64,000 bases of DNA from Sphaerolaimus hirsutus (lineage: Eukaryota > Nematoda > Chromadorea > Monhysterida > Sphaerolaimidae): NCBI GenBank assembly GCA_964036195.1, contig OZ038450.1, positions 9,178,701 to 9,242,700 on the forward strand, written 5' to 3'. The position numbers were made by a program, and so were the translations under genes. This document shows positions 49,401 through 58,500 of this stretch, piece by piece. The notes under the pieces were generated by a model. That model was given only the letters and a program-made list of their open reading frames with translations. It had not been told where the DNA came from and made no database searches. Each line of letters opens with the position of its first letter. Positions within the stretch are counted from its first letter, which is position 1.

Positions 49401-52400
49401 CTATTCAAACCCCCAAAACTGCAAATTTTGGGAACCCCCGCCGAATTTCAGTAAAAAAATGCGAGAAAAAACAAACCGAAGCGAAATCAGCGTCAACGCT
49501 GCCCAGCACCGGTTTAATATCATCAGCCACCTCATACTGCACCTCCTCGATGTAAATTCTCTTCCTAACTGGCTTGGTTTCAACGACTTCATCCTCATTT
49601 TCTTGCTGCGCGGCCGCATTCCTCGCCGCCGCGTAATCTTTGATAAGTTCCGGCAGCACTTCACAGGACAAGTGCCGCACGCAGCGACACACGACGAATG
49701 GTAAGAGATCGGTGAAACCTGGGTTTTAGACGACCGCGTGATTAGGCGTGATGATGGTCGTTTTTTTTGGGGGTGGGCGAAATATTTTGGTCAAGTTGAT
49801 GAAAAATAGGAGGAAATCTATAGTGACAAATATTTGTGAGGTGGCAAACACTACGGTTTGTCGGTGAAAGGTATCATAAATTTATAATTGTGTGGTATAC
49901 TCGGCGGACCGCAACGTACGCGCCCAAAATTACTGATGTCTCAGGCGATAACACGAAATGTGTTTACGCACTTTCACAAAAAATTTTTTGGAAGAAATGG
50001 AGTCGAGTACAAACAACATATGTTTTCGTGCCTTTAATATTTTTTGGAACTATTTTTCAATTATTAATGACGTCACGGTAGTGTTTCACTCTGAAAATTC
50101 ATAGCATGAAGCCCGCCGAGTAAAAACAACACAATAAATTGGTCAATCCAGCCACCCTAAAGCGCGCAACACCGACCGGGCTTTGGCTCGAGCTGCTCAT
50201 TGATCGACTCCTCGATGAGGTCGTCGACATCGACGTTGTGTTTGCGACGCAGTCTCTTCTCCTGTCGCTTCAGTTTGGACGACAGTGACTCTTGCTGAGT
50301 GCAAACGGGTGGTTGATATTTGGGTGGGAAAAAACGTGGTTTGTTTTTCAATGACCGTTTTTGATAGTCTGGTTTCCGCACAGTTTACAGTACAATTCAC
50401 CATTTAACATGTGAAATTGTTTTGTTGTATTTTCTCATCACAATCTATTAATATCACCATGGTGCATTTTATGAATACCGTATTGGCTTGTTTTGAGTGC
50501 CATGCTTGAATTGAGTGCCATGCTCGAATACAGTGCCAGGGTAACCGCCTTATGAAACAATACAGTGCCATGCTTGAATTGAGTGCCCCCCACACCTAAG
50601 TAATAGAAGCAAACATGACGCGGGAAACGCAGTACGTTCAAAAACGTTACTGCATGCGAGTGGCTTCTGTTCTGTCGCTTCTGTTGTAAAAAAAATCCAG
50701 TCGTTGTTGCATCTAATTGACCCAGCTGTTGCAATTGCATCATAATCACGCAGCTGGAATCGATATACGTACCAAAATATGTATTCTCGATTCCAAATTA
50801 TCGATGTCTATAATGGAATTGAAATGCCTTACCAAATAATACAGTACCATGCTCGAATTGAGTGCCATGCTCGAATTGAGTGCCACTTTAAGGACGTTGT
50901 GAAAAAATACAGTGCCCGGGGTTCAAAACAAGCCAATACGGTAATTTCTTATCTCTGTAAAGCATGCATAAAGCATGATCAGTAAAACTATTTATAATTT
51001 AAACACTTTAAAAAGAGCTTTTAATATGAATAGTGTTCATAAAAAAGTGATTATGGTAGCCGCAAACTCACCAACGCGTATCGCTTTTCGTAGTAGGCGC
51101 CGAGTCGCATCAAGTAATGCGTCAGGGTGAATATAAGTACAACAATCACCCCCAGCTCCCAGGCGGGCATTTTACGCACCGTCCTGTACAAAACGTAAAA
51201 TCGTTCAAGTTGCAGTGTGTGATGGCAAAGTTCGACATGTTGACACACCGATAATAAAATATGGGCTGTTTCCAATCGGGCAAGCCCCACTCCAATACAT
51301 TCTCGTAGGCTTTTCGTTGCTCCTCATTTTTGAGTATCTGCATAGATTAAACCAGATTACATTCACTTTATCAACTGTTTTAGGAATATACAGGTAAGGT
51401 TTGCAAAATCAGACCTCGTACACGGCAGCAATTTTGCGGAACATGTCCGCAGCTTCGGGATCCGAATTCTTGTCGGGATGCCACTGCATGCTCATCTGGC
51501 GGTACGCACGTTTGATGTCGCCCGTGCTCGCGTCCTGCAAGGGGGCGAGAACAATCCAGGCCGATTATACTATACTCGGCGGACATCACACTCAGTATGG
51601 AAACCTACCATAACCCATCTGAATAATGAACCAAAAATCATGCAGTTTGTCCATCATAATATTTCGTTTTTACAGTGAATTATTAATTACGAAATTATTT
51701 AAAAAATTTTATTCATTAGTTCCTGGTAGGATTCTGCACATACTTTGCGGTCAGCAGGGGTCTCCAAGATTTTGGCCCTCGCGGGGGCTGGATAGGTAGC
51801 AAATCGCTCCTCCGGAGGGATAGATAGCTGAAAAATTTTTCTGGGGGGGGTGGGGGGGCTGGCGGGGGCACAATATATAGGTTTTTTCAAGGTTAAGAAG
51901 GCAGAAAGGGGAAAAAATCGCTAAGAATCAGTTAAAAGTAGCCAAAAGTAGGTATAAAATGGCTAAAAATAGGTATATAACCATGTATATAGCCGGAAAG
52001 CACGATTTTGAAGGTGAAAAACTATAAAATGGGGGGGGGGGGTCTTTGGGGGTAGTAGCCAAAAATTTTGCCTCGGGATAGACAGACAGCTGAGCGGCCT
52101 CCGGGATAGATAGATAGCTGGCCGATTTGGGGGGGGCAGCCCCCCCCCCCAGCCCCCCCCCCCTAGGAGACCCCTGGCGGTCAGGGACGTATCCAGGATT
52201 TTTGAGCGGGGGGGGGCTGCTTGTTTACGGGGGCCGGCGAACGGGGGGGGGCTCAGCCCCCTTCCACCCCTAAAATTGTTCCCTATATAGGGACGGAAAG
52301 GCGTTTTGGCGCTAGCGCCATTCAAAGGCGCCACGCCATGGCGCTATTGGCGTTGGCGCCAGCGCCGGGAACCGCTTTATATGAAGGGTGTGCTTCTAAA

Positions 52401-53653
52401 AGTACCGATCTACAAAAAATCGATTTTGAGATAATCGCGAATCGCGATTGAAAGTTTGGAGCATGCAATACCCATACATGGGTATTGGGTATGGGAATTT
52501 TGGGTATGGGTATTTCGGCCATATTGTTGGGTATCCACATGCGTGGGTATAATCATTGATTATACACACAACACTAGCTATATAAAATTTAGGGAATTGT
52601 ATTTTTGTAGTACAGTACATTTTAAAGGAACAAATTGGTAATAGCGTGTAGATCGGTATTTTTTAAAGCACAAAATCAGAAAGCTGTAGATTGGTACTTT
52701 TACCCATAATAAAAAAGCACAAAATGAGTTTTTGCGCAACCGGACACCGATCTGACATCGGTACTTTTAGAAGCACAAAAAAAAATGTGCAGATCGGTAC
52801 ATTTAAAAGAACAATTTTGAAAAAAGCGTGTAGATTGGTACTTTTAAAGACACAAAAGCTGAAAAAGCTTGTAGATCGGTACTTTTAAAATTTCAAAAAC
52901 TGTATTTTGCGATTTTTTTGCTTTTTTCCACCCCCATATCTCAAAATTGAATTTCGCACCCCCCCACATATTATATATATTTTTGAAGCGCATTTTTATG
53001 GGGACCCCAAAAATGGTCCTAACTCAAATTTGAAAAATTTGTAGATCGGTACTTTTAGAAGCACACCCTTCATATGTATTTGAATATGCATACATATACA
53101 TCGAACGTCGCAAAAATTTGTTCATTTCCAAGGATATTGGCTTACAGGGACCGATCCGCTGAAAATACAATGCAGTGGGAAGAAATTGCGCGCTTGCGAG
53201 CAAAATTTTTGAGAAACATCAAAAAATATATAGGAAAAGTTGCATTTTCCGAGACTTTTTAGGTATCACCCCGGGAAAGGGGGGGGGGGCTGCAGCATCC
53301 CCCCCTGGATACGTCCTTGTTTGCGGTTGCTCCGACGAGTATACATACAAATTGCCAGTAATTTACCCCGATTTTGGTTGCTCATGTTATACTCAACGGA
53401 TTCTAAGAACCCAGATCTTCGAAGATAGAACGACAGCCAAGCGAGTCAGTAGAAGAAAAAAATTCAATCTGCCCATCAGCCACAAAGCTAATGTATGCCA
53501 CCACAACAACGACAAACAAACCTGTGAAACACCCAAAAACTGGTAGAAATTCAAATTCAGCTCCTCGACGAGATCGAACATGGCCAAATCGTCGGTGGTC
53601 CAACATGATGCGTGACGAAACAGGAAAAATACTAGAATAATATGGTGAAGCAT
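46467..53653 (-). CDS. DNAJC1: DNAJC1/ERdj1-type J-domain protein, complete, 8 coding exons
   Basis: ER-membrane Hsp70 co-chaperone: the luminal J domain stimulates BiP, and two SANT domains lie on the other side of the membrane. Exons in transcript order: 53653-53522, 51534-51415, 51337-51249, 51183-51072, 50294-50177, 49718-49477, 48069-47883, 46777-46467; 436 aa (human about 554). Signal peptide [17 protein letters not shown], then [18 protein letters not shown] starting the J domain, with HPD at aa 63-65. [19 protein letters not shown] and the following [10 protein letters not shown] closely match the human protein. Transmembrane helix is about aa 121-140. A basic segment [13 protein letters not shown] and [13 protein letters not shown] follow. 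SANT1 is in exon 7 (RWDKIAEQL), SANT2 in exon 8 (RWARIASEV...[10 protein letters not shown]). The start ATG sits in CAACCATGC. The 5' donor of exon 2 is GTCTGA, somewhat weak. The gene is convergent with the integrin gene, 1.8 kb apart. Confidence 0.93.
46790..47467. mobile_element. hAT-type MITE (family K) with exact 8 bp target duplication, abutting a splice acceptor
   Basis: Ends CAGGGTTGGCCGATG and TCCAACCCTA; flanks GGTGGGAT at 46782-46789 and 47468-47475 identical. Subterminal TTTTTTTAAAACG palindromes. On the minus strand its end is about 10 bp upstream of the acceptor AG of DNAJC1 exon 8. Confidence 0.9.
47476..47882. other. Remainder of DNAJC1 intron 7
   Basis: Contains further TTTTTAAAAAGACGTTTT palindromes and GGCTATCCCTA near 47790, possibly a second diverged K-like element; ends not resolved. 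Confidence 0.35.
48125..48209. mobile_element. Family H-like fragment
   Basis: GAGTGGGGGGGGTTGTATTC followed by GGGGGTGCCCCCTCGATACG resembles the right part of family H (CCCCTGGATACGTCC). Confidence 0.5.
48218..49255. mobile_element. hAT-type element (family L) with exact 8 bp target duplication
   Basis: Starts TAGGGTTGGGGAACCGACCC, ends AATCCCCAACCCTA. Flanks CTTACCAG at 48210-48217 and 49256-49263 are identical. Arms contain many GAACCGAGAACCGGAACCG units. A family F element is nested at 48505-48697. Occupies most of DNAJC1 intron 6. Confidence 0.92.
48505..48697. mobile_element. Family F-related hairpin nested in family L
   Basis: Bounded by GTATACTCCAGCGACATTAC and complement GTAATGTCGCTGCAGTATAC. 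Near-perfect arms (GAAATCTACCATATCCCACC and complement) and a tiny loop. Confidence 0.85.
49896..50122. mobile_element. Family F-related element in DNAJC1 intron 5
   Basis: Bounded by GTATACTCGGCGGACCGCAA and GAAGCCCGCCGAGTA; interior differs from other F copies. Confidence 0.65.
50476..50943. mobile_element. Family E inverted-repeat element
   Basis: Starts TACCGTATTGGCTTGTTTTG and ends with complement CAAAACAAGCCAATACGGTA. Subterminal word GAATTGAGTGCCATGCT recurs at both ends, with an ATACAGTGCC variant. The outermost bases TACCGTATT are shared with family D. DNAJC1 intron 4. Confidence 0.87.
51755..52176. mobile_element. Family G hAT-type element, copy 2, nested in family H
   Basis: Starts CAGGGGTCTCCAAGATTTTG, ends CTAGGAGACCCCTG; exact 8 bp duplication GCGGTCAG at 51747-51754 and 52177-52184, which includes the first three bases of the host H element. 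Very similar to the copy at 14386-14883, so likely recent. Confidence 0.92.
52384..53070. mobile_element. Inverted-repeat element with internal tandem repeats, nested in family H
   Basis: Ends AAGGGTGTGCTTCTAAAAGT and complement. Interior has about seven copies of a ~35-40 bp unit containing GTAGATCGGTACTTTTAAA followed by CACAAAA, plus a GGGTATGGGTATT cluster near 52480. Confidence 0.82.
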
Positions 53654-54850
53654 GGTTGACTTGAATTGAACCCCGCCGTTGGACACGAAGACACAATTTT
53701 TATTTTCTATGGGTTATTAGATTTGGATACAAGTGTGAAATCAAAAGAGCCACCAAAATATTCCGCGTGCTGCTAAGTTGCTGCCAATATGAGTTCCGTT
53801 TTCAACTGCCCTGAAAGTCATGGTCACACGAACAGGTACTATGCATAAAAAATCGCAAAAATTTAGAAGCACTCCATCCGCGACAGGTGCGTTTTGTAAA
53901 TAAAATTATTTCGCAAGCCATGGGCTTTTTTTTACCAGTACACAGTATTTACCAGTACCAGTATACCAGTACACAGCCGCAAACGACCATATTTACGAAA
54001 ACAATATTTATTGCTCGTTCTTGTGGTGCGTCAAGAGAAAGATAAGTATATTTATATTTTATTATAGATAAAAATTATAAGGTAGATAAAGATTACCTAT
54101 CCAGTAAAATTCTTTTTTGTTTGTCCAGCTGTAGTGCCCCTTGGCAATAGCCCACTATCTCACAGCTGAAAGTTTGGGACAACTTCATTACATCGACTAA
54201 AATATCTTCAATCTTACAAATTTCAACCAATTTCAGAAACTTGTGGACGAGTCACCAAAATCGCTCGGAATTTTTCACATATTTGATGATAAAATTGTAA
54301 TTGTGCAGATGTGATTGACGTGTCAAGGATGTTCATCAAAGAAGAGTCACAGTAGTGACTCCGATTGTCAGCACTGAGAAAAAGTGCTGCAAACAAAAGT
54401 TTCCTTGTGCAGTTGTCCGGTGAAAAAGTTACCGCGGCTATGTTGTTTTTACATAAATCGTTGCCACTAAGAAACAAGCTGTGAACCGATGGGCTAAAGA
54501 TATGGAACGCACCAATTTTTCATAAAACAATACAACGCATCCGATTAATAATAAACACAAGCCGACTAGAATCTCAGTATGAGAAAAAACAAAGGACCAG
54601 ATAAATATTGAGTGAAACAATGAAAGTTTGCAAAATATGAACGCAGTGAACAGGAAATTTAATATCATATAGGTAAATACGTAATCTCACAAATAAAAAG
54701 TCTCCAAATAATGTAAAATTCTGCATAACTACTTTAATTCGGTTTTGAGAGAAATAAAGAACACCAGCAGGAATTGAGGAATAACAACTCAGGTATTTTA
54801 TGTAAATATTACAAAAAAGTAAATGCATAATCATAAGAAAAACTTTTATG
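53654..54850. other. DNAJC1 upstream region
   Basis: Holds the DNAJC1 promoter and leader, and possibly the far 3' side of the RhoGEF transcript. No further gene supported; open frames at 54223-54834 on the minus strand have no recognisable similarity. Confidence 0.4.
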
Positions 54851-55180
54851 TACCGTATTTGCTTGAATAGTTCCCCCCCTTGAATAATTCCCCCTCGAAT
54901 AATCCCCCCGTGTAAGACGAGTGAGGAAATAATAATCCCCCCCCTCGAATAATTCCCCCTTAAAAGATTTTATCAATTGTTTGTGCCCAATATTAACAAA
55001 AATGGCACGTTATTGTGTTTATAAAGCATATTTCATTAAATGTGTTGATAGAAACATGCTTGAAAATTTTGACGAAACAATAATTCCCCCCTCGAATAAT
55101 TCCCCCTTGAATAGTTCCCCCCTCAAAAAAGTCTGACGAAATAATAATCGCCCAGGGGGATTATTCAAGCAAATACGGTA
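54851..55180. mobile_element. Family D element, copy in the DNAJC1-RhoGEF spacer
   Basis: Starts TACCGTATTTGCTTGAATAG and ends with complement TTATTCAAGCAAATACGGTA; shares the GGCACGTTATTGTG core with copies at 16603 and 63600. Confidence 0.88.
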
Positions 55181-55580
55181 TCTACCATAATGTAAACGTG
55201 ATGTACAGTGCTCTTCAGTTGGGGTGGGGTTGTGAACATGCCACGGGAATACTGGTTAAAAAGTATGTCCAGGAATCCCAAACAGAAATCGCTGAAACAT
55301 ACGATTTAGAAATCCTAGCTATGTGTAAATGTATTCTGTGATGAAAAACTTTGCCGTTCAAGTAGAATTTTATCTTCGTAATCTCGCTAACCCAATGAAT
55401 GGCACTGCAGTAGTTAAAAAAACTCTGTACAAAGAACCATTGAGAACAACGAATCGAATCTGAATATATATTAGGTAAATATCCCAAGGAATAAAATAAA
55501 AAACTGGAAAAATATACCTGAAATGATGGGGTTTTTTCTGAAAAAAATAAACCTTCAAATAACCATTCAAACATAGCAGA

Positions 55581-58500
55581 TCACACTTCCCAAATGAGAA
55601 GGTGGTTGGTGCTGTCCGCGTGGCCAACTGCATCATCAGCATCATCCTGCGACGCGTCCTGGTAGTCGTCGAAGCCGTCGCCCCCAGACAGCACGTAAAT
55701 CTGCGCGCGGGTTGGACATGCCGCAAAAGTTAATGGTTTGGATTTTACCTACCGTGTTTACTGGGAGCAGTCCCAGACCCTGTAAAATGTCATGCTTCAT
55801 GCAAAAGACGCTGTAAAGTGTCATCTTACGTTTGGACACAAGATTTGGATACCGTAGAATAAGATTTGGATACACATGACACTTTACAGGATCTTTCACA
55901 TGACACATGACATTTTACAGGGTCTGGGACTGGCACCAGGTGTAGCAACCCAAACCGAAAAAATTCCCGGACATAAATATTCTTATTACTACGATTTAAA
56001 AATCTACAGTAGCTGGCCGACCTTGCCCTGCTGCAGCGCGGCCACATTGAGCGACATCCGTCGCCGGCCGCAGTGTTCAGTGGACAAGACGCCCGCTGGC
56101 TGCACGCCCGCCTGCACCGATCCAGCGGGCAACTGGCTGACGACGCCCGAGCCGCCGCCGCCGCCCGCCGACGTGAAGCTGTTCTGCCGCGACAGACCCG
56201 CCTGTGGGGTGGAATGCTGCGTAAAACGCTTTGTAGACTTTGGGTGGCAAATCGTCGCCGAATATCTGTAGGAGACAAAAAAATTTGTATTTTCATGTTT
56301 TTAGGTTGAAAATACCTAATTTTTCGATCGCCTTTTATTTTTTTGTTTCAGCTTTTAAATTTATATGTCATATGCTGTTTACACTGGGAACCCTGCAACA
56401 ATCGGTAATCGAACTGAACACAACGGGCAGAACAGGTGTCAGTCCCAGACCGTGTAAAATTCCCTGTAAAATGTCAAATGTCATACAAAGTGTCAAAAGT
56501 CATGTAAAATGTACGTTTGCCATATTACCGGACATTTTACATGACTTTTGACACTTTGCATGACATTTGACATTTTACAGGGTCTGAGACTGCCCCCAGA
56601 ACTACCCAGCCCACACCACTACTGCACATTGATCAACGTATCAATGAACTCACGTGCGGGTCAACTGCAATCAAGAAACGGCACTGGCCCGCGTGGCCCA
56701 CCGAGCTGACTGTGAGCTGCGGCGAGCCGGCCTGCCTGGCGCCGTTGTGCGACAGGTGCGGCAGGGGCGCGTGCAGCACTACGCCGGCGCTCGTGCCGAT
56801 CCACAGCGTGTCCTTGACGCACAGCAGCGCCGTGACGCGCAGACACGAGCCCAGCTTGTGCTGCTTGATCGCGTCGTCGCGCGACCCCATCGCTCTGCGG
56901 CGTGCATAAATGGTGAAAAGTGAATGACCTACCTAACGACCTGGTGAATAAAAGTGAACCTTGTAACATTGGCACTACGCGCACTGGTTGTAAACTGGTT
57001 TAGTAGACAATTGCGATTATGGTTGATGGGTCGCACGATAATTTTGGCATTTTGGTATCTGCACTTGAACATCGTTTTGCGACTCATCGATTTAAATTTG
57101 AATCGAAACCAGTCAGCTAGGTTGAGACCCGAAGTCATTGTCAATTAGTGCGTATGTCTGCACAATGTCACAAATAAACAACAAACCTGGTGACTGCAGG
57201 GCAGACGTTAATTTCAAGCAGACACTCATAAGTCAGCGCGTGGTAGAGCTTGACCACGGCGCTGCCGTGCAGTGCCAGCCACAATCCGAGCCCGCCCCCG
57301 GCCATGGTGGACACGCGCGTTTGCGAGTCGCTAGACACCTGTGTATGTTGCATTAAATAGCCACTTCCCGCAATCAGTATGCAGTCTGATGAATTTTATA
57401 ATCGCATTTTTTATCACCTGCAGCGAGTGGTCGTGAGCTTCGGTGTGTAGGTTGATCACATGCACCATGTTGCCGCTGGCGCACCACAGGCGCGACGGGG
57501 CCGATGCCAGCGCACTCACTGGGTCGCCCAACGGCGAAGAGAAGCTCACGCGACGACCTTAAAAGCACGCAGCGCATGGGCAAGACTTTCATGGGCATCA
57601 GAATATTAGAGATCTGATGTCACGGAATATAAGTAGGGTCTACTGCAGGGGGCAGTCCCAGACCATGTGAAGTGTAAAGTAAAGTGTCAAGTGTAATGTA
57701 AAATGTCAATCAAAACAAAAAAAAGAAAAGATTTTATTACTGAATTTTGCATGACAATGCATGACATGCACTATACTTAAAAATTGTCATGAAAATCGAT
57801 TTCATGAAATTTTACATTTGACATATTACTTCACACTTTAGGTGTTCACTTTAGGTTTCTGGAATTAGCGCCAGAAGAGTGAATCAATTGCCAACGCTAA
57901 AAAGGCCAAAAAAATCAACACTGACAACATTAATACCCATAACACACCTGCACTGAGGTCCCACGTCCAGCCGGTCTCTGCACTGCGCTCATACACGACC
58001 ACGGCGGGCGGGCTCGAGTGCAAACTGACGAACACGCGTTCGTCGGCGAAGCACATGGCGCACACGGCGGCGTCGTGCTGCGCGCGCAGTTTGGGCCGCT
58101 GCCGCGACCGCCCGTAGTCGGCGGAGGGATACACCAGCACGCTGGAATTGAAGGCTTGCTGTTTGGGCGCGGATGATATAGAGCATTGATTAGCGAGAAA
58201 TTTTTATAGCCTCTAAAAATAAATCGTGTGAAAAAGTGACAGCTCGGAACCCTGGTGGCAGTCACGGACCGGACCCTGTATCATGTCAATTGTCAAATGT
58301 CATGCAAAGTGTCAATTGTCAAATGTCATGTAAAGTGTCTTTTGTCAGATGTGAATCAAAGCAACAATATAAAATTAACGCTTTTATAACTGAACATTTG
58401 ACATCACAGTTGTCAAATTTGTATGACACCTTACACAACATTTGACACTTGACTTGACACTTTACTGGGGGTTGGGTGGAAAAAGGGTCGATTTAAAAAT

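Larger units (their letters stand above)
51752..53319. mobile_element. Family H hAT-type element, copy 2, nested in F and itself interrupted
   Basis: Begins CAG at 51752 (continuing after the inner insertion as GGACGTATCCAGG) and ends CCCCTGGATACGTCCTTG at 53319. Target duplication TTTGCGGT at 51744-51751 and 53320-53327 is exact. Contains the same GCGCTAGCGCC cluster as copy 1 and another inserted element at 52384-53070. Confidence 0.88.
51571..53344. mobile_element. Family F element, copy 4, split by nested hAT-type insertions
   Basis: Left TATACTCGGCGGACATCACA at 51571. The element is interrupted after CTTTGCGGT (51751) and resumes at 53328 as TGCTCCGACGAGTATA. Joined in outline, it corresponds to the uninterrupted copy at 28703-28895. 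DNAJC1 intron 1. Confidence 0.85.

Noticed and set aside
54223-54834. Hydrophobic minus-strand frames resembling membrane proteins
   Set aside because: AT-rich DNA gives Phe/Leu/Ile-rich chance frames; no start or splice context and no known motif.
56202-56265. An apparent one-base frameshift in the RhoGEF exon if it starts at 56265 (acceptor CTCCTACAG)
   Set aside because: A second acceptor, TTCCACCCCACAG, starts the exon at 56201 in the correct phase and gives a continuous frame to the last exon, so no frameshift is needed. The upstream acceptor may be alternative or unused.
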